A DNA stretch of 64,000 nt from Rhodococcus sp. SGAir0479 (GCF_005484805.1 NZ_CP039432.1:1054001-1118000); one strand, 5' to 3'; counted from the stretch's first letter, positions 8,933-19,124 are shown. Numbers and translations: made by a program. Notes: generated by a model from the letters alone, not told the origin.

Positions 8933-9490
8933 GTGATTGATGAAGCTCTCTTCGAGGCCGAGGAGAAGATGGAGAAGGCCATCACGGTTGCGAAGGACGA
9001 CCTCAGCTCCATCCGTACCGGTCGCGCGAACCCCGGCATGTTCAACCGGATCGTCGTCGAGTACTACGGCGCGATGACGCCGATCACGCAGCTCGCGAGC
9101 ATCAACGTGCCCGAGGCGCGTCTCGTGGTCGTCAAGCCGTACGAGGCGTCGCAGCTGGGACCGATCGAGAACGCGATCCGCAACTCCGATCTGGGTGTCA
9201 ACCCGAGCAACGACGGCTCGATCATCCGCATCTCGGTCCCGCAGCTCACCGAGGAACGGCGCCGCGAGTTCGTCAAGCAGGCCAAGGGCAAGGGCGAGGA
9301 CGCCAAGGTCGCCATCCGCAACGTGCGCCGCAAGACGATGGACGAGCTCTCCCGTATCCAGAAGGACGGCGAGGCCGGCGAGGACGAGGTCGGACGGGCC
9401 GAGAAGGAGCTCGACAAGACCACCGCGCGCTACGTCAGCCAGATCGACGAGCTGGTGAAGCACAAGGAAGCAGAATTGATGGAGGTTTAG
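8933..9490 (+). CDS. frr: Ribosome recycling factor
   Basis: 185 residues, the exact usual length, from a GTG at 8933 with a GGAGGA ribosome site at 8921-8926. The sequence has [24 protein letters not shown], the conserved RTGRA motif of domain I, and [10 protein letters not shown] plus the long C-terminal helix. RRF splits post-termination ribosomes with EF-G. The longer frame from 8834 overlaps pyrH and is not supported. The stop is 2 bases from the cdsA start, so the two are probably co-transcribed and coupled. Confidence 0.96.
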   Translation: MIDEALFEAEEKMEKAITVAKDDLSSIRTGRANPGMFNRIVVEYYGAMTPITQLASINVPEARLVVVKPYEASQLGPIENAIRNSDLGVNPSNDGSIIRISVPQLTEERRREFVKQAKGKGEDAKVAIRNVRRKTMDELSRIQKDGEAGEDEVGRAEKELDKTTARYVSQIDELVKHKEAELMEV

Positions 9491-9492
9491 CC

Positions 9493-10362
9493 GTGGGGAA
9501 AGCTGACGGCGCCCCTGTAGCGTCGCCGGGTCCGGCTGCGGCTCCGTCCAAGGCCGGACGCAACCTCCCCGCCGCGATCGCCGTCGGAGGCGGTCTCGGT
9601 GCCGCGGTGATCCTGATTCTGATCTTCACTCCGCTCGTGTGGGTGGCGGTGGTCGCGGCCGCCGTCGCGGTCGCCACGTGGGAGGTGGTCAGGCGGCTGC
9701 GCGAGGCCGACATCAGCGTCCCGCTGATCCCGCTCCTGCTCGGCGGCCAGGCGATGGCCTGGCTCAGCTGGCCGTACGGGCCGCAGGGCGTGCTCGCGGC
9801 GTTCGCGGGCACCGCGGTGGTCACCATGGTGTGGCGACTGTTCGACCACGGACTCAAGGCCACCCCGCGAAACTTTCTGCGCGACACCGCCATCGCCGTG
9901 TTCGTGGCGACCTGGGTGCCGCTCCTCGCGTCGTTCGCGGCGCTGATGGTCCTGCAGGACGACGGCGCCGGGCGGGTGTTCTGCCTCATGATCGTCGTCG
10001 TCTGCTCCGACGTCGGCGGGTACGCCGCCGGCGTGTTCTTCGGCAAGCACGCCATGGTGCCGGCGATCAGCCCCAAGAAATCGTGGGAGGGATTCGCCGG
10101 ATCGCTCGTCTTCTGCGTGATCGGCGGCGTCCTGACGGTCACGTTCATCCTGGACGCGAACCCGTTCATCGGTGCGCTGCTCGGCGCGGCGCTGGTGTTC
10201 ACCGCCACGCTCGGCGACCTCATCGAGTCCCAGGTCAAGCGGGAACTGGGAATCAAGGACATGGGCACGCTGCTGCCCGGTCACGGCGGCATCATGGACC
10301 GGTTGGACTCGATCCTGCCGTCCGCGTTCGTCACCTGGCTCGTTCTCACCGTCCTGGTGTGA
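9493..10362 (+). CDS. cdsA: Phosphatidate cytidylyltransferase
   Basis: 289 residues from GTG 9493, two bases after the frr stop. It is a polytopic membrane protein with about eight hydrophobic segments. The family signature runs from SQVKRELGIKDMGTLLPGHG into GIMDRLDS near residues 245-272, and PKKSWEGFAGS occurs earlier. It converts phosphatidic acid and CTP to CDP-diacylglycerol, the precursor of phosphatidylinositol, PIMs and cardiolipin. Its last codons overlap the start of the methyltransferase gene that follows by 4 bases. Confidence 0.95.
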   Translation: MGKADGAPVASPGPAAAPSKAGRNLPAAIAVGGGLGAAVILILIFTPLVWVAVVAAAVAVATWEVVRRLREADISVPLIPLLLGGQAMAWLSWPYGPQGVLAAFAGTAVVTMVWRLFDHGLKATPRNFLRDTAIAVFVATWVPLLASFAALMVLQDDGAGRVFCLMIVVVCSDVGGYAAGVFFGKHAMVPAISPKKSWEGFAGSLVFCVIGGVLTVTFILDANPFIGALLGAALVFTATLGDLIESQVKRELGIKDMGTLLPGHGGIMDRLDSILPSAFVTWLVLTVLV

Positions 10363-11093
10363 GCCGCGACCGCTTCAGCCGTGTTCGGGCTCGGGGACCG
10401 ATCCCGAGCCCGAACATCTGGCACTGGCCCGACATCTACGAGGTCGAGAACCGCGCCCAGGACGTCGACGGCGTGATCTTCGACGCGCTCGCGGAGGTCG
10501 CCGACTGGGGCGGCCGGGACGTGGTGGACGTCGGCTGCGGTGCGGGCTTCCATCTGCCGCGCTTCGCGGCGCGCGCCCGGTCGGTCGTCGGCGTCGAACC
10601 GCATCCGCCGCTGGTCGCGGCCGCACGCAGCCGGGTCGCCGGCCTCGCGTCCGTCTCCGTTCTGCGCGGGAGTGCCGAGGCGCTGCCGCTGCCGGACGCC
10701 GCCGTCGACGTCGTGCATGCGCGGACCGCGTACTTCTTCGGGCCCGGCTGCGGCCCCGGGATCCTCGAGGCCATGCGGGTGTTGCGGCCCGGAGGCGTGC
10801 TCGCAGTCGTCGACCTCGACGCGACGGTGGCCCCGTACGGCACCTGGATGCGCGCCGACCTGCCGCACTACGACCCAGCCGTCGTCGAGTCCTTCTTCGA
10901 CGCGCAGGGATTCGCACTGCGCCGGGTCCGCACCCGGTGGGAGTTCTCCGATCGGGCGGCGCTGCGTTCGGTGCTCGGGATCGAGTTCAGCGAGCGGACC
11001 GCCGAGCGCGCCTTCCGGGAGACCCCCGGACTGGGCCTCGAAGTCGGCTACCGGATCCACGTCCGCTCGGCGCCGTCCGGCCTCCTTCTCTGA
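10359..11093 (+). CDS. SAM-dependent class I methyltransferase
   Basis: 244 residues from a GTG at 10359 that overlaps the cdsA stop as GTGA, implying translational coupling. Motif I, VVDVGCGAGFHLPRF, lies at about residues 54-68, followed by VVGVEPHPPLV (motif II acidic residue), SAEALPLPDAAVDVVHA and VLRPGGVLAVVD, the usual order of a Methyltransf_11/UbiE-like fold. The substrate is unknown. Between cdsA and rlmN this gene is an extra compared with the mycobacterial order I recall. Coupling to cdsA could hint at a lipid substrate, but that is only an inference. Confidence 0.8.
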   Translation: MSRDRFSRVRARGPIPSPNIWHWPDIYEVENRAQDVDGVIFDALAEVADWGGRDVVDVGCGAGFHLPRFAARARSVVGVEPHPPLVAAARSRVAGLASVSVLRGSAEALPLPDAAVDVVHARTAYFFGPGCGPGILEAMRVLRPGGVLAVVDLDATVAPYGTWMRADLPHYDPAVVESFFDAQGFALRRVRTRWEFSDRAALRSVLGIEFSERTAERAFRETPGLGLEVGYRIHVRSAPSGLLL

Positions 11094-11094
11094 T

Positions 11095-11112
11095 CTCCGG
11101 CACGCGCCGGAG
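11095..11112 (+). terminator. Short hairpin after methyltransferase gene
   Basis: CTCCGG (11095-11100) pairs with CCGGAG (11107-11112) across CACGCG directly after the methyltransferase stop. A consensus TTGACA at 11115-11120 follows and may be the -35 of the lipase promoter, although I see no convincing -10 element at the right distance. Confidence 0.35.
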
Positions 11113-11150
11113 TATTGACACCGCCGGTCTGCTCCGGTGAGCTGTGCCAC

Positions 11151-12431
11151 ATGACCATTCCGCGATGGATTCGTTGGACTGTCGTTGCCGCGGCGACCTG
11201 CCTCACGTTCACGGCGGCGGGAACGGCGGGTGCAGCGCCCGCGGACTTCTACGCGACCCCGGAGCCGCTGCCGGCAGGCGCGGCGGGAGACGTTCTGAAG
11301 GCGGAGGGGTACGCGCCGGCGTTAGCCGTCCGCGACCAGGTGGGCCCGTGGCCCTCCGGTGCGCAACGGATCATGTACCGCAGCACCGACGCCCGCGGCG
11401 GCGCGGTCGCCACGACGGCCACCTACTTCGACGCCGCCGCACCGTGGCCCGGTGGCGGGCCGCAGCCGCTGGTGGTGCTCGCGCCGGGCACCCAGGGGCA
11501 GGGCGACCAGTGTGCGCCGTCGAAGTTGTTCACCGAGATCGTCCACTACACACCGCCGCTCGACTTCGCGGTGGAGTACGAGGTGGCGCAGACGTACGCG
11601 CTGCTGGCGCGGGGCATCGACGTCGTGGTCGTCGACTACGAGGGCCTCGGGACCGCCGGGATGCACAGCTACGTGGACCGGCGTGCGGAGGCGCACGCGG
11701 TACTCGACGCGGCGCGCGCGGTGAAGGCACTGCCCGGCAGCCGCATCGGCGACGACAGTCCGATCGGTTTCTGGGGCTACTCGCAGGGTGGCGGCGCCGC
11801 GGCGGCCGCCACCGAGTTGCAGGCGGCGTACGCGCCCGAACTGAACGTGCGCGGGACGTACGCGGGCGGCCCGCCCGCGGATCTGCGAGCGGTGGCCGGG
11901 GCGCTCGACGGCGGCCTGGCGGCGGGCCTGCTCGGCTACGCGGTCAACAGCATCTACGCCGGCTATCCCGAGACCCGCGCCGAGATCGACGGTGCCCTGG
12001 CGCCGGCCGGGCGACAGGTCCTCGACGACATCGCCGGCCAGTGCGTCCCGGAGACGATCGCCCGGTACGGCCTGCACCGGACGTCGGAGTGGACGCGGGA
12101 CGGTCGGACGCTGGCGCAGCTGATCGACGCGTTGCCGAACGTGCGGGCCGTCGTCGACGAGCAGCGCATCGGACGGTCGGCGCCGCGCAGCCCCGTGCTG
12201 ATCGTGCAGGGCCGCAACGACGACCTCATTCCGCACACGCAGGCGCAGCAATTGGCCGCCGACTGGTGCGCTCAGGGGGCGACGGTCGACTTCGGCACCG
12301 AGGAGATCCCGCCGATCGCACCGGGTTTCGTCGTGGGGCACGCGTTGCCGATGTTCACGGGGCTGCCGCGGGCACTGGACTGGATGACCGCCCGATTCGA
12401 CGGGGAACCGGCGCCGACGACCTGCGCGTGA
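11151..12431 (+). CDS. Secreted lipase (LIP family)
   Basis: 426 residues from the ATG at 11151; a start at 11115 would add 12 residues before the signal peptide. The N-terminus MTIPRWIRWTVVAAATCLTF to AGAAPADF is a signal peptide with AxA-type cleavage near residue 28. The alpha/beta-hydrolase fold carries GYSQGGG with Ser211 as nucleophile, and GRNDDLIP and GHALPM near the end supply the likely Asp and His. The family (secretory lipase, PF03583-type) includes many Nocardia and Rhodococcus extracellular lipases. It converges on the CitE-like gene with three bases between stops. Confidence 0.85.
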   Translation: MTIPRWIRWTVVAAATCLTFTAAGTAGAAPADFYATPEPLPAGAAGDVLKAEGYAPALAVRDQVGPWPSGAQRIMYRSTDARGGAVATTATYFDAAAPWPGGGPQPLVVLAPGTQGQGDQCAPSKLFTEIVHYTPPLDFAVEYEVAQTYALLARGIDVVVVDYEGLGTAGMHSYVDRRAEAHAVLDAARAVKALPGSRIGDDSPIGFWGYSQGGGAAAAATELQAAYAPELNVRGTYAGGPPADLRAVAGALDGGLAAGLLGYAVNSIYAGYPETRAEIDGALAPAGRQVLDDIAGQCVPETIARYGLHRTSEWTRDGRTLAQLIDALPNVRAVVDEQRIGRSAPRSPVLIVQGRNDDLIPHTQAQQLAADWCAQGATVDFGTEEIPPIAPGFVVGHALPMFTGLPRALDWMTARFDGEPAPTTCA

Positions 12432-12434
12432 ACG

Positions 12435-13274
12435 TCAGTGCAGCCCGAACGCCTGGGCCAGCTCGGCGATCCGTTTGGCTCTGGCCAGGCGGGGGAGGTC
12501 GCTGCCATCGCGCACGCGGCGGCCGTCCGCGCCGAGGTCCGTAATGGTCTCGTGGGCCCAGCCGATGTCGGCGGTACTCGGGCTCAGTGCCCGGTTCACG
12601 GTGGGCGCCTGATCGGGATGCAGGCACAGGCGGCCGGTGAGGCCGAGGGAGACCGCGGCCTCGCAGTCGCGTTGCAGGATGGTGTCGTTCGCCGCGACGG
12701 TGGGGCCGTCGATGGGGCCGCCGGCGAGCCGGGCGGCGCGGCTGGTGATCACGAGCCGCGCCCGCGGGTACGCCATCGCGGTGAGGTCGTCGCTCATCCC
12801 GGTGTCGCGGCGAAAGTCGCCGCTGCCGAACGCCAGCCGGAACGTGCCCTCGGCGCGCGCGATCTCCGGAGCCGCCTCGAGCCCCATCGCGGACTCGATC
12901 AGCGGGATGATCGGGGTCCCCTCGGGCAACCGCTCCCGGGTGGCTTCGACCTGGCTGCCGCTCTCCGTCTTCGCCAGCATCACCCCCGTCAGCCCGGGTA
13001 GCCCGGACAGCGCCTCGAGGTCGGCGGCCCAGTGCACCGTCGTCGCATCGTTGACCCGCACCCACGCGGCGTGCTCGCCCCCGAGCCGGTCTGCGACCGA
13101 GTGGCGCGCACCGGGCTTGTCGGCCGGCGCCACCGCGTCCTCGAGGTCGAGAATCATCGCGTCCACCGCCGCGGGCGGCGGGAAGACGTCGGCACGGGTC
13201 GCCGGCGTCAACAGCCACGAGCGGGCGAGGTCGGCGCGGATCGTGCGCGCGGTCCGGTGGGGATGGGTCGTCAC
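12435..13274 (-). CDS. HpcH/HpaI aldolase / citrate lyase beta-like protein
   Basis: 279 residues from a GTG at 13274 giving MTTHPHRTARTIRADLARSW; the longer frame upstream is arginine-rich. Conserved family pieces are SWLLTPATRADVF, DAMILDLEDAVAP (Mg-binding acidic residues), LMLAKTESG-like GVMLAKTESGSQVEA, PLIESAMGLEAAPEIA, RLAFGSGDFRRDTG and LCLHPDQAPTVNRAL. CitE-like proteins cleave or form short acyl-CoA thioesters such as malyl-CoA or citramalyl-CoA. There is no citrate lyase alpha or gamma gene nearby, so it is a stand-alone CitE-like enzyme and not part of a citrate lyase complex. Confidence 0.82.
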   Translation of the reverse strand: MTTHPHRTARTIRADLARSWLLTPATRADVFPPPAAVDAMILDLEDAVAPADKPGARHSVADRLGGEHAAWVRVNDATTVHWAADLEALSGLPGLTGVMLAKTESGSQVEATRERLPEGTPIIPLIESAMGLEAAPEIARAEGTFRLAFGSGDFRRDTGMSDDLTAMAYPRARLVITSRAARLAGGPIDGPTVAANDTILQRDCEAAVSLGLTGRLCLHPDQAPTVNRALSPSTADIGWAHETITDLGADGRRVRDGSDLPRLARAKRIAELAQAFGLH

Positions 13275-13342
13275 GGGGCGGCTCCTCGACTCGAAGGCAT
13301 GCGCGTGTCGCCCCCCATCGTCCCCCCGCCGGGCGGGTGCAG

Positions 13343-13726
13343 CTAGTTCGGCACCGTTCCGTCCGGCAGGGTGCCGGCACGTTTGGCCACGCGCCGGATC
13401 TGGATGATCCGCACCCCGCCGGCGAGGGCCATGATCAGCGCGCCGGCGATCGCGGCGAGCAGCAGGCTGATGCCGGCCGGCAGCGTGAACTCCCACGCGA
13501 ACAGCTCGAACGTCACCGAGTCGAGGTTCTGCAGAATGAAGATGAGCAGCAGGATCGCGACGACGATCCCGATGACCAGCCCCACCCACGTCGTCGCCGC
13601 ACGCGTGCGTTCGAGGTGGGCGGCGTCGTGCGCGGTGGACGGCGTCGCCGCGGGGCGGGCGCCGGACGGTGGACCTGCGGCCGGCCGGCCGACTGCGTCG
13701 GGGTACTCCTGCGGTGTCTCGGACAT
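13343..13726 (-). CDS. LapA-domain (DUF1049) membrane protein
   Basis: 127 residues from the ATG at 13726. A Pro/Ala-rich cytoplasmic N-terminus (1-40) precedes two membrane segments (about 47-67 and 83-103), with FILQNLDSVTFELFAWEFTLPAG between them, the LapA/DUF1049 core. In enterobacteria LapA takes part in regulating lipopolysaccharide synthesis; the function in actinobacteria is not known to me. The gene is divergent from rlmN with 79 bases between starts. The longer frame to 13906 overlaps rlmN and is rejected. Confidence 0.75.
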   Translation of the reverse strand: MSETPQEYPDAVGRPAAGPPSGARPAATPSTAHDAAHLERTRAATTWVGLVIGIVVAILLLIFILQNLDSVTFELFAWEFTLPAGISLLLAAIAGALIMALAGGVRIIQIRRVAKRAGTLPDGTVPN

Positions 13727-13805
13727 ATGACGATCATCACCCAGGTTATGGCGTTGCGCACGCGCATCGGACACAGCGGCCGGGTAATGGGAGAATGGCA
13801 GCACT

Positions 13806-14915
13806 ATGACTGTCTCCCTTCCCCTCGTCTTCAACGCGCCGCGACGTGGAATGCCGCCGCGCCACCTCGCCGACCTCGACGCGGACGAGCGCAAGGCGGT
13901 GGTCAAGGAGCTGGGTCTGCCAGGCTTTCGCGCCGACCAGATCGCTCGCCAGTACTACGGGCGGCTCGAGGCCGATCCCGAACGGATGACCGATCTTCCC
14001 GCGGCGATGCGCGATCAGGTGGGCGCCGCCCTGTTCCCGCAGCTGCTCTCCGTCGTCAAGCACGTCGCCTGCGATGCCGGGCAGACGCGCAAGACGCTGT
14101 GGAAGGCGAACGACGGCACGCTGCTCGAGAGCGTGCTGATGCGCTACCCGGACCGCGCGACGCTGTGCATCTCCAGCCAGGCGGGCTGCGGCATGGCCTG
14201 CCCCTTCTGCGCGACCGGGCAGGGCGGGCTCAACCGCAACCTGTCCACCGCGGAGATCGTCGACCAGGTGCGCGCCGCGGCGGCCGCCCTGCGCGACGGC
14301 GAGGTCGAGGGCGGCCCCGGCCGGCTGTCGAACATCGTGTTCATGGGCATGGGCGAGCCGCTCGCCAACTACAAGCGCGTGGTCGCGGCGGTCCGCCGCA
14401 TCACGTCGCCGGCCCCGGACGGGCTCGGCATCTCGCAGCGGGCCGTGACGGTCTCGACCGTCGGGCTGGCGCCGGCGATCCGCAAGCTCGCCGACGAGGA
14501 GATGTCGGTGCGGCTGGCCGTCTCGCTGCACACCCCGGACGACGAGCTGCGCGACACCCTGGTGCCCGTCAACAACCGGTGGCCGGTGGCCGAGGTTCTG
14601 GACGCGGCGCGCTACTACGCGGACAAGTCCGGTCGCCGGGTCTCCATCGAGTACGCGCTGATCCGCGACGTCAACGATCAGCCGTGGCGGGCCGACCTGC
14701 TCGGCAAGAAGCTGCACAAGGCGCTGGGGCCGCTGGTGCACGTCAACCTGATCCCGCTCAACCCGACGCCGGGCAGCAAGTGGGACGCCAGCCCCAAGCC
14801 GGTCGAGCGCGAGTTCGTGCGCCGCGTGCAGGCCCAGGGCGTGTCCTGCACGGTGCGCGACACCCGTGGTCAGGAGATCGCCGCCGCGTGCGGCCAGCTG
14901 GCCGCCGAGAACTGA
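13806..14915 (+). CDS. rlmN: 23S rRNA (adenine2503-C2)-methyltransferase RlmN
   Basis: 369 residues from the ATG at 13806. The radical-SAM cluster motif CGMACPFC places cysteines at 128, 132 and 135, and [11 protein letters not shown] follows. The C-terminal [20 protein letters not shown] holds the conserved cysteines, including the resolving Cys that forms the methylene-bridged intermediate. The enzyme methylates A2503 in 23S rRNA and often A37 in tRNAs. It sits downstream of cdsA in mycobacteria too. A very strong bidirectional terminator follows. Confidence 0.95.
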   Translation: MTVSLPLVFNAPRRGMPPRHLADLDADERKAVVKELGLPGFRADQIARQYYGRLEADPERMTDLPAAMRDQVGAALFPQLLSVVKHVACDAGQTRKTLWKANDGTLLESVLMRYPDRATLCISSQAGCGMACPFCATGQGGLNRNLSTAEIVDQVRAAAAALRDGEVEGGPGRLSNIVFMGMGEPLANYKRVVAAVRRITSPAPDGLGISQRAVTVSTVGLAPAIRKLADEEMSVRLAVSLHTPDDELRDTLVPVNNRWPVAEVLDAARYYADKSGRRVSIEYALIRDVNDQPWRADLLGKKLHKALGPLVHVNLIPLNPTPGSKWDASPKPVEREFVRRVQAQGVSCTVRDTRGQEIAAACGQLAAEN

Positions 14916-14920
14916 GGTCG

Positions 14921-14963
14921 ACGACGAAGGCCCCGCACCGGTCAGGTGCGGGGCCTTCGTCGT
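14921..14963. terminator. Bidirectional terminator between rlmN and the DUF2631 gene
   Basis: A perfect 19-bp stem: 14921-14939 pairs with 14945-14963, loop 14940-14944. It lies 5 bases after the rlmN stop and 17 bases before the stop of the convergent gene. The outer stem reads ACGACGAAGG, so each strand ends in a moderately T-rich arm. Confidence 0.85.
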
Positions 14964-14980
14964 GACTGTGGGGGCGGCGA

Positions 14981-15250
14981 CTACCGGGGCTTGCGCCGCA
15001 GGATGATGTCGCGCACCAGGATCAGGACGATCGCGGCGGCGAAACCGACGAGGAACAGGTCCTCGACCTTGCCGCCGTGGTTGCCGATCATCATCAGCAG
15101 CAGGAAGGCCGCGAAGAACCAACCGAAGAAACGGAACGTACGCGGAGCCTCGCCACTCCAGCCCCACGCGGCCGAGGGAACCTCGGCGGTGTCGACGTGC
15201 GCTGCGACGACGGGGTCGTTGGAAGTGGGGTCCAACTGGGTACCGGCCAC
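14981..15250 (-). CDS. DUF2631 membrane protein
   Basis: 89 residues with two hydrophobic segments (about 39-57 and 66-84). The N-terminal half has [20 protein letters not shown], the conserved DUF2631 region, and the protein ends in a basic RRKPR tail. Short proteins of this family occur in mycolata near dxr; I recall Rv2876 as one. Function is unknown. The gene converges on rlmN and is divergent from dxr. Confidence 0.8.
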   Translation of the reverse strand: MAGTQLDPTSNDPVVAAHVDTAEVPSAAWGWSGEAPRTFRFFGWFFAAFLLLMMIGNHGGKVEDLFLVGFAAAIVLILVRDIILRRKPR

Positions 15251-15408
15251 GGCTCGATCCTCCTGATGTTACGAATGCGCTTCCCGCACATCGTGGCATA
15301 CGACCGGGCGTCGTACGAACCTGGGTCCGGGGGTGTCGCGGTTCCCGCTGCCGCCGCCTCGGACAATCCTGTGTGATTCTCTCAGCTTCCGTCAGGAACA
15401 ATGATGAC

Positions 15409-16566
15409 GTGTCAGACTCCCAACCGACTCGCGTCCTGCTGCTGGGCAGCACCGGATCCATCGGCACCCAGGCCCTCGAGGTCATCGCCGCCAACCCCGA
15501 CAAGTTCGAGGTCGTCGGGCTCGCGGCCGGTGGCGGCAACATCGATCTCCTCGCGCGGCAGATCCGTGCCGCCGGGGTGACGCGGGTGGCCGTCGCCGAT
15601 CCCGCGGCCGCCGCGCGCCTGGACCTGCCGGGCGTTCTGTCCGGACCCGACGCGGTCACCGAACTGGTACGCGGCACCGACGCGGACGTCGTGCTCAACG
15701 CGCTGGTCGGCTCGCTGGGTCTGGAGCCGACGCTGGCCGCGCTGCAGTCGGGTGCCCGGCTGGCCCTCGCGAACAAGGAGTCCCTGGTCGCCGGCGGCCC
15801 ACTGGTGACGGCCGCCGCGGCACCCGGACAGATCGTGCCCGTGGACTCCGAGCACTCCGCGCTCGCGCAGTGTCTGCGCGGCGGGCGCGCCGACGAGGTC
15901 GACCGGCTGGTTCTCACCGCGTCCGGCGGACCGTTCCGCGGCTGGACGGCGCAGGCGCTCGAAGACGTCACTCCCGAACAGGCGGGCGCGCACCCCACGT
16001 GGTCGATGGGGCCGATGAACACGCTCAATTCCGCGTCGCTGGTGAACAAGGGTCTCGAACTGATCGAGACGCACCTGCTGTTCGGGATCGACTACGACCG
16101 CATCGACGTCACCGTGCACCCGCAGTCGATCGTGCACTCGATGGTGACGTTCGTCGACGGATCCACGCTGGCGCAGGCCAGCCCGCCGGACATGAAGCTG
16201 CCGATCGCGCTCGCGCTCGGCTGGCCCGACCGGGTCCCCGGCGCCGCCGCCGCGTGCGACTTCTCGACGGCGTCCACGTGGACCTTCGAACCGGTGGACG
16301 CGGCGGTGTTCCCCGCCGTGGACCTCGCGCGTGCCGCCGGCAAGGCCGGCGGATGCATGACCGCCGTCTACAACGCCGCGAACGAGGTGGCGGCGGAGGC
16401 GTTCCTGAGCGGTTCACTGCGTTTTCCGGAGATCGTGCGCACCGTCGACCGGGTTCTCGAAGCGGGGAGCCAGTGGTCGGCGCCTCCGGCTACGGTGGAC
16501 GACGTACTGGCGGCCGACGCGTGGGCGCGTGCCCAGGCGCGTGACCTGGTGAAGCAGGAGGGCTAG
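15409..16566 (+). CDS. dxr: 1-deoxy-D-xylulose 5-phosphate reductoisomerase
   Basis: 385 residues from the GTG at 15409, preferred over an upstream GTG at 15373 because an AGGAA ribosome site (15394-15398) lies 10 bases before it. The NADPH-binding [46 protein letters not shown] and [20 protein letters not shown] pieces include the metal-binding Asp/Glu and fosmidomycin-site residues. It makes 2-C-methyl-D-erythritol 4-phosphate in the MEP isoprenoid pathway. It starts the dxr-rip1-ispG run that is conserved in mycobacteria. Confidence 0.95.
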   Translation: MSDSQPTRVLLLGSTGSIGTQALEVIAANPDKFEVVGLAAGGGNIDLLARQIRAAGVTRVAVADPAAAARLDLPGVLSGPDAVTELVRGTDADVVLNALVGSLGLEPTLAALQSGARLALANKESLVAGGPLVTAAAAPGQIVPVDSEHSALAQCLRGGRADEVDRLVLTASGGPFRGWTAQALEDVTPEQAGAHPTWSMGPMNTLNSASLVNKGLELIETHLLFGIDYDRIDVTVHPQSIVHSMVTFVDGSTLAQASPPDMKLPIALALGWPDRVPGAAAACDFSTASTWTFEPVDAAVFPAVDLARAAGKAGGCMTAVYNAANEVAAEAFLSGSLRFPEIVRTVDRVLEAGSQWSAPPATVDDVLAADAWARAQARDLVKQEG

Positions 16567-16572
16567 AGCGGC

Positions 16573-17790
16573 ATGGTCTTCGCAATCGGTGTCGTGCTGT
16601 TCGCTCTCGGTATCGGCGTGTCCATCGCGCTGCACGAGGCCGGACACATGTGGACCGCCAAGGCGCTCGGCATGAAGGTGCGGCGGTACTACATCGGCTT
16701 CGGGCCGAAGATCTTCTCGTTCCGCCGCGGCGAGACCGAGTACGGACTCAAGGCCGTCCCGGCCGGCGGGTTCTGCGACATCGCGGGCATGACCGCGGTC
16801 GACGAACTCGCCCCCGACGAGGTCGACCGCGCGATGTACAAGCAGAAGGCGTGGAAGCGGATCGTCGTCATGTCCGGCGGCATCGCGATGAACTTCGTCC
16901 TCGGCTTCGCACTGATCATGGTGTTGGCCGTCGGGTGGGGGCTGCCGGACCGCGACACCCCGCCGGCGACCGCGCTCGGCATGATGAGCTGCACGGCCGA
17001 CCAGGTCGCCGACACGAACACGCTCGCCGACTGCGAGGGCCCGGGCCCGGCCGAGCGGGCGGGTCTGCAGCGGGGCGACGTGGTGACCGCGGTCGGCGGC
17101 GTTCCGGTCGACAGCTGGGAGACGTTCCAGGCGCAGACGCAGAAGGCGACCGGACCGACGGACTTCACGATCGAGCGCGACGGACAGCGGCTCGACGTCA
17201 CGGTGGTTCCGCAGCAGGTCAAGCGCATCGTCGAGGATCCGGCGACCGGACAGACCGCGGAGAAGACGGTCGGGGCGATCGGCGTCGGCCAGGACTTCTA
17301 CCCGCCGGTCCGGTACAACGCGCTGACCGCGGTACCGGCGTCGCTGGTGTACACGGGCGACATCTTCGCCCAGACGGCGCACGCGCTGACGCAGATGCCC
17401 GCGAAGGTCGTCGACCTGTGGCACGCGGTGACCGGCGGCGAGCGCGGGCTCGACACCCCGATCAGCGTGGTCGGCGCGTCCGTGATCGGCGGCGAGGTCG
17501 CCGAGGAGGGCCTGTGGGAGGTCTTCATCGGCCTGCTGGCGACGCTCAACTTCTTCCTCGGCATCTTCAACCTGTTGCCGCTGCTTCCACTCGACGGCGG
17601 CCACATCGCGGTCACGATCTACGAGAAGGTCCGGAACTCGCTGCGCCGGATGCGCGGTCTGGCCGCCGGTGGGCCGGTGGACTACATGAAACTGATGCCG
17701 GTCACGTATGTCGTGGTCGTCATCGGCGGCGCCTACATGCTCCTCACACTGACCGCGGACATTGTGAACCCGATCAAGCTCTTCCCGTGA
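16573..17790 (+). CDS. rip1: Site-2 intramembrane zinc protease Rip1
   Basis: 405 residues. HEAGH (21-25) in the first membrane segment and the LDG motif with D341 (NLLPLLPLDGGHI) in a late segment form the zinc site of S2P proteases, and a PDZ domain lies between (about 150-240; GPAERAGLQRGDVVTAVGG). In M. tuberculosis Rip1 (Rv2869c) cuts anti-sigma factors RskA, RslA and RsmA and affects mycolate regulation. It starts 6 bases after the dxr stop, so the two are an operon. Confidence 0.93.
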   Translation: MVFAIGVVLFALGIGVSIALHEAGHMWTAKALGMKVRRYYIGFGPKIFSFRRGETEYGLKAVPAGGFCDIAGMTAVDELAPDEVDRAMYKQKAWKRIVVMSGGIAMNFVLGFALIMVLAVGWGLPDRDTPPATALGMMSCTADQVADTNTLADCEGPGPAERAGLQRGDVVTAVGGVPVDSWETFQAQTQKATGPTDFTIERDGQRLDVTVVPQQVKRIVEDPATGQTAEKTVGAIGVGQDFYPPVRYNALTAVPASLVYTGDIFAQTAHALTQMPAKVVDLWHAVTGGERGLDTPISVVGASVIGGEVAEEGLWEVFIGLLATLNFFLGIFNLLPLLPLDGGHIAVTIYEKVRNSLRRMRGLAAGGPVDYMKLMPVTYVVVVIGGAYMLLTLTADIVNPIKLFP

Positions 17791-17816
17791 TCGGGCTCTG
17801 TGACCCGGTCGAACGA

Positions 17817-17822
17817 TAGACT
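17817..17822 (+). promoter_or_regulatory. Possible ispG -10 element
   Basis: TAGACT lies 29 bases upstream of the GTG start of ispG, in the 61-base gap after rip1. No -35 element stands at the right distance. It would allow ispG to be transcribed separately from dxr-rip1. Confidence 0.35.
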
Positions 17823-17851
17823 TGGCCCGTACCAACGAAAGAAGGCGAAAC

Positions 17852-19015
17852 GTGACCAGCCCCGTCGGTTTGGGCATGCCGGGAGCTCCCAGCGACACCC
17901 CCGTCCTCGCGCCGCGACGCAAGACCCGCCAGTTGATGGTCGGCAACGTCGGTGTCGGCAGCGACCATCCGGTCTCGGTGCAGTCGATGTGCACCACCAA
18001 GACGCACGACATCAACGCGACCCTGCAGCAGATCGCCGAGCTCACGGCGTCGGGTTGCGACATCGTCCGCGTCGCGTGCCCGCGCCAGGAGGACGCGGAC
18101 GCGCTCCCGGCGATCGCGAAGAAGAGCCAGATCCCGGTGATCGCCGACATCCACTTCCAGCCGCGCTACATCTTCGCCGCCATCGACGCGGGTTGCGCGG
18201 CCGTCCGGGTCAACCCGGGCAACATCAAGGAGTTCGACGGCCGCGTCAAGGAGGTCGCGAAGGCGGCCGGTGACGCGGGCATCCCCATCCGTATCGGCGT
18301 CAACGCCGGTTCACTCGATCCGCGGCTGATGCAGAAGTACGGCAAAGCCACCCCGGAGGCGCTCGTCGAATCCGCGCTGTGGGAGGCGAGCCTGTTCGAG
18401 GAGCACGGCTTCGGCGACATCAAGATCTCGGTCAAGCACAACGACCCGGTGATCATGGTGGAGGCGTACCGCCAGTTGGCGGCCCAGTGCGACTACCCGC
18501 TGCACCTCGGCGTGACCGAAGCCGGCCCGGCGTTCCAGGGCACCGTCAAGTCGGCGGTCGCGTTCGGTGCGCTGCTGTCCGAGGGCATCGGCGACACCAT
18601 CCGGGTGTCGCTGTCGGCGCCGCCCGCCGAGGAGATCAAGGTCGGCACGCAGATCCTGCAGTCGCTCAACCTGCGGCCCCGCAAGCTCGAGATCGTGTCC
18701 TGCCCGTCCTGCGGCCGCGCCCAGGTCGACGTCTACACCCTCGCGAACGAGGTGACCGCCGGGCTCGAGGGCATGGAGGTGCCGCTGCGCGTCGCGGTCA
18801 TGGGTTGCGTCGTCAACGGGCCCGGTGAGGCCCGCGAGGCCGACCTCGGTGTGGCGTCCGGCAACGGCAAGGGCCAGATCTTCGTCAAGGGCAAGGTCAT
18901 CAAGACCGTGCCGGAGGCGCAGATCGTCGAGACGCTCATCGAGGAGGCGATGCGCATCGCCGACGAGATGGACGGCGGCGAGACGAGCGGCGCGCCGGTG
19001 GTGACCGTCGGCTGA
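17852..19015 (+). CDS. ispG: (E)-4-hydroxy-3-methylbut-2-enyl-diphosphate synthase
   Basis: 387 residues from the GTG at 17852 with a GAAGG ribosome site (17841-17845). The TIM-barrel part has [20 protein letters not shown] and ADIHFQPRY; the 4Fe-4S part has [11 protein letters not shown] and [15 protein letters not shown] with the three cluster cysteines and the conserved Asn-Gly-Pro-Gly-Glu. The enzyme makes HMBPP from MEcPP in the MEP pathway, the second MEP gene here after dxr. The longer frame from 17822 has no conserved sequence. Confidence 0.95.
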   Translation: MTSPVGLGMPGAPSDTPVLAPRRKTRQLMVGNVGVGSDHPVSVQSMCTTKTHDINATLQQIAELTASGCDIVRVACPRQEDADALPAIAKKSQIPVIADIHFQPRYIFAAIDAGCAAVRVNPGNIKEFDGRVKEVAKAAGDAGIPIRIGVNAGSLDPRLMQKYGKATPEALVESALWEASLFEEHGFGDIKISVKHNDPVIMVEAYRQLAAQCDYPLHLGVTEAGPAFQGTVKSAVAFGALLSEGIGDTIRVSLSAPPAEEIKVGTQILQSLNLRPRKLEIVSCPSCGRAQVDVYTLANEVTAGLEGMEVPLRVAVMGCVVNGPGEAREADLGVASGNGKGQIFVKGKVIKTVPEAQIVETLIEEAMRIADEMDGGETSGAPVVTVG

Positions 19016-19124
19016 ATCTGCCCACCTCGGAGCCCGTTCATGGCAATGTGGTTCCGAGATCCGGCACTGACAGCTCGACGCTGACAGACTTCACGCCGAG
19101 CAGTTGGCACAAGGGGGTGCGTCA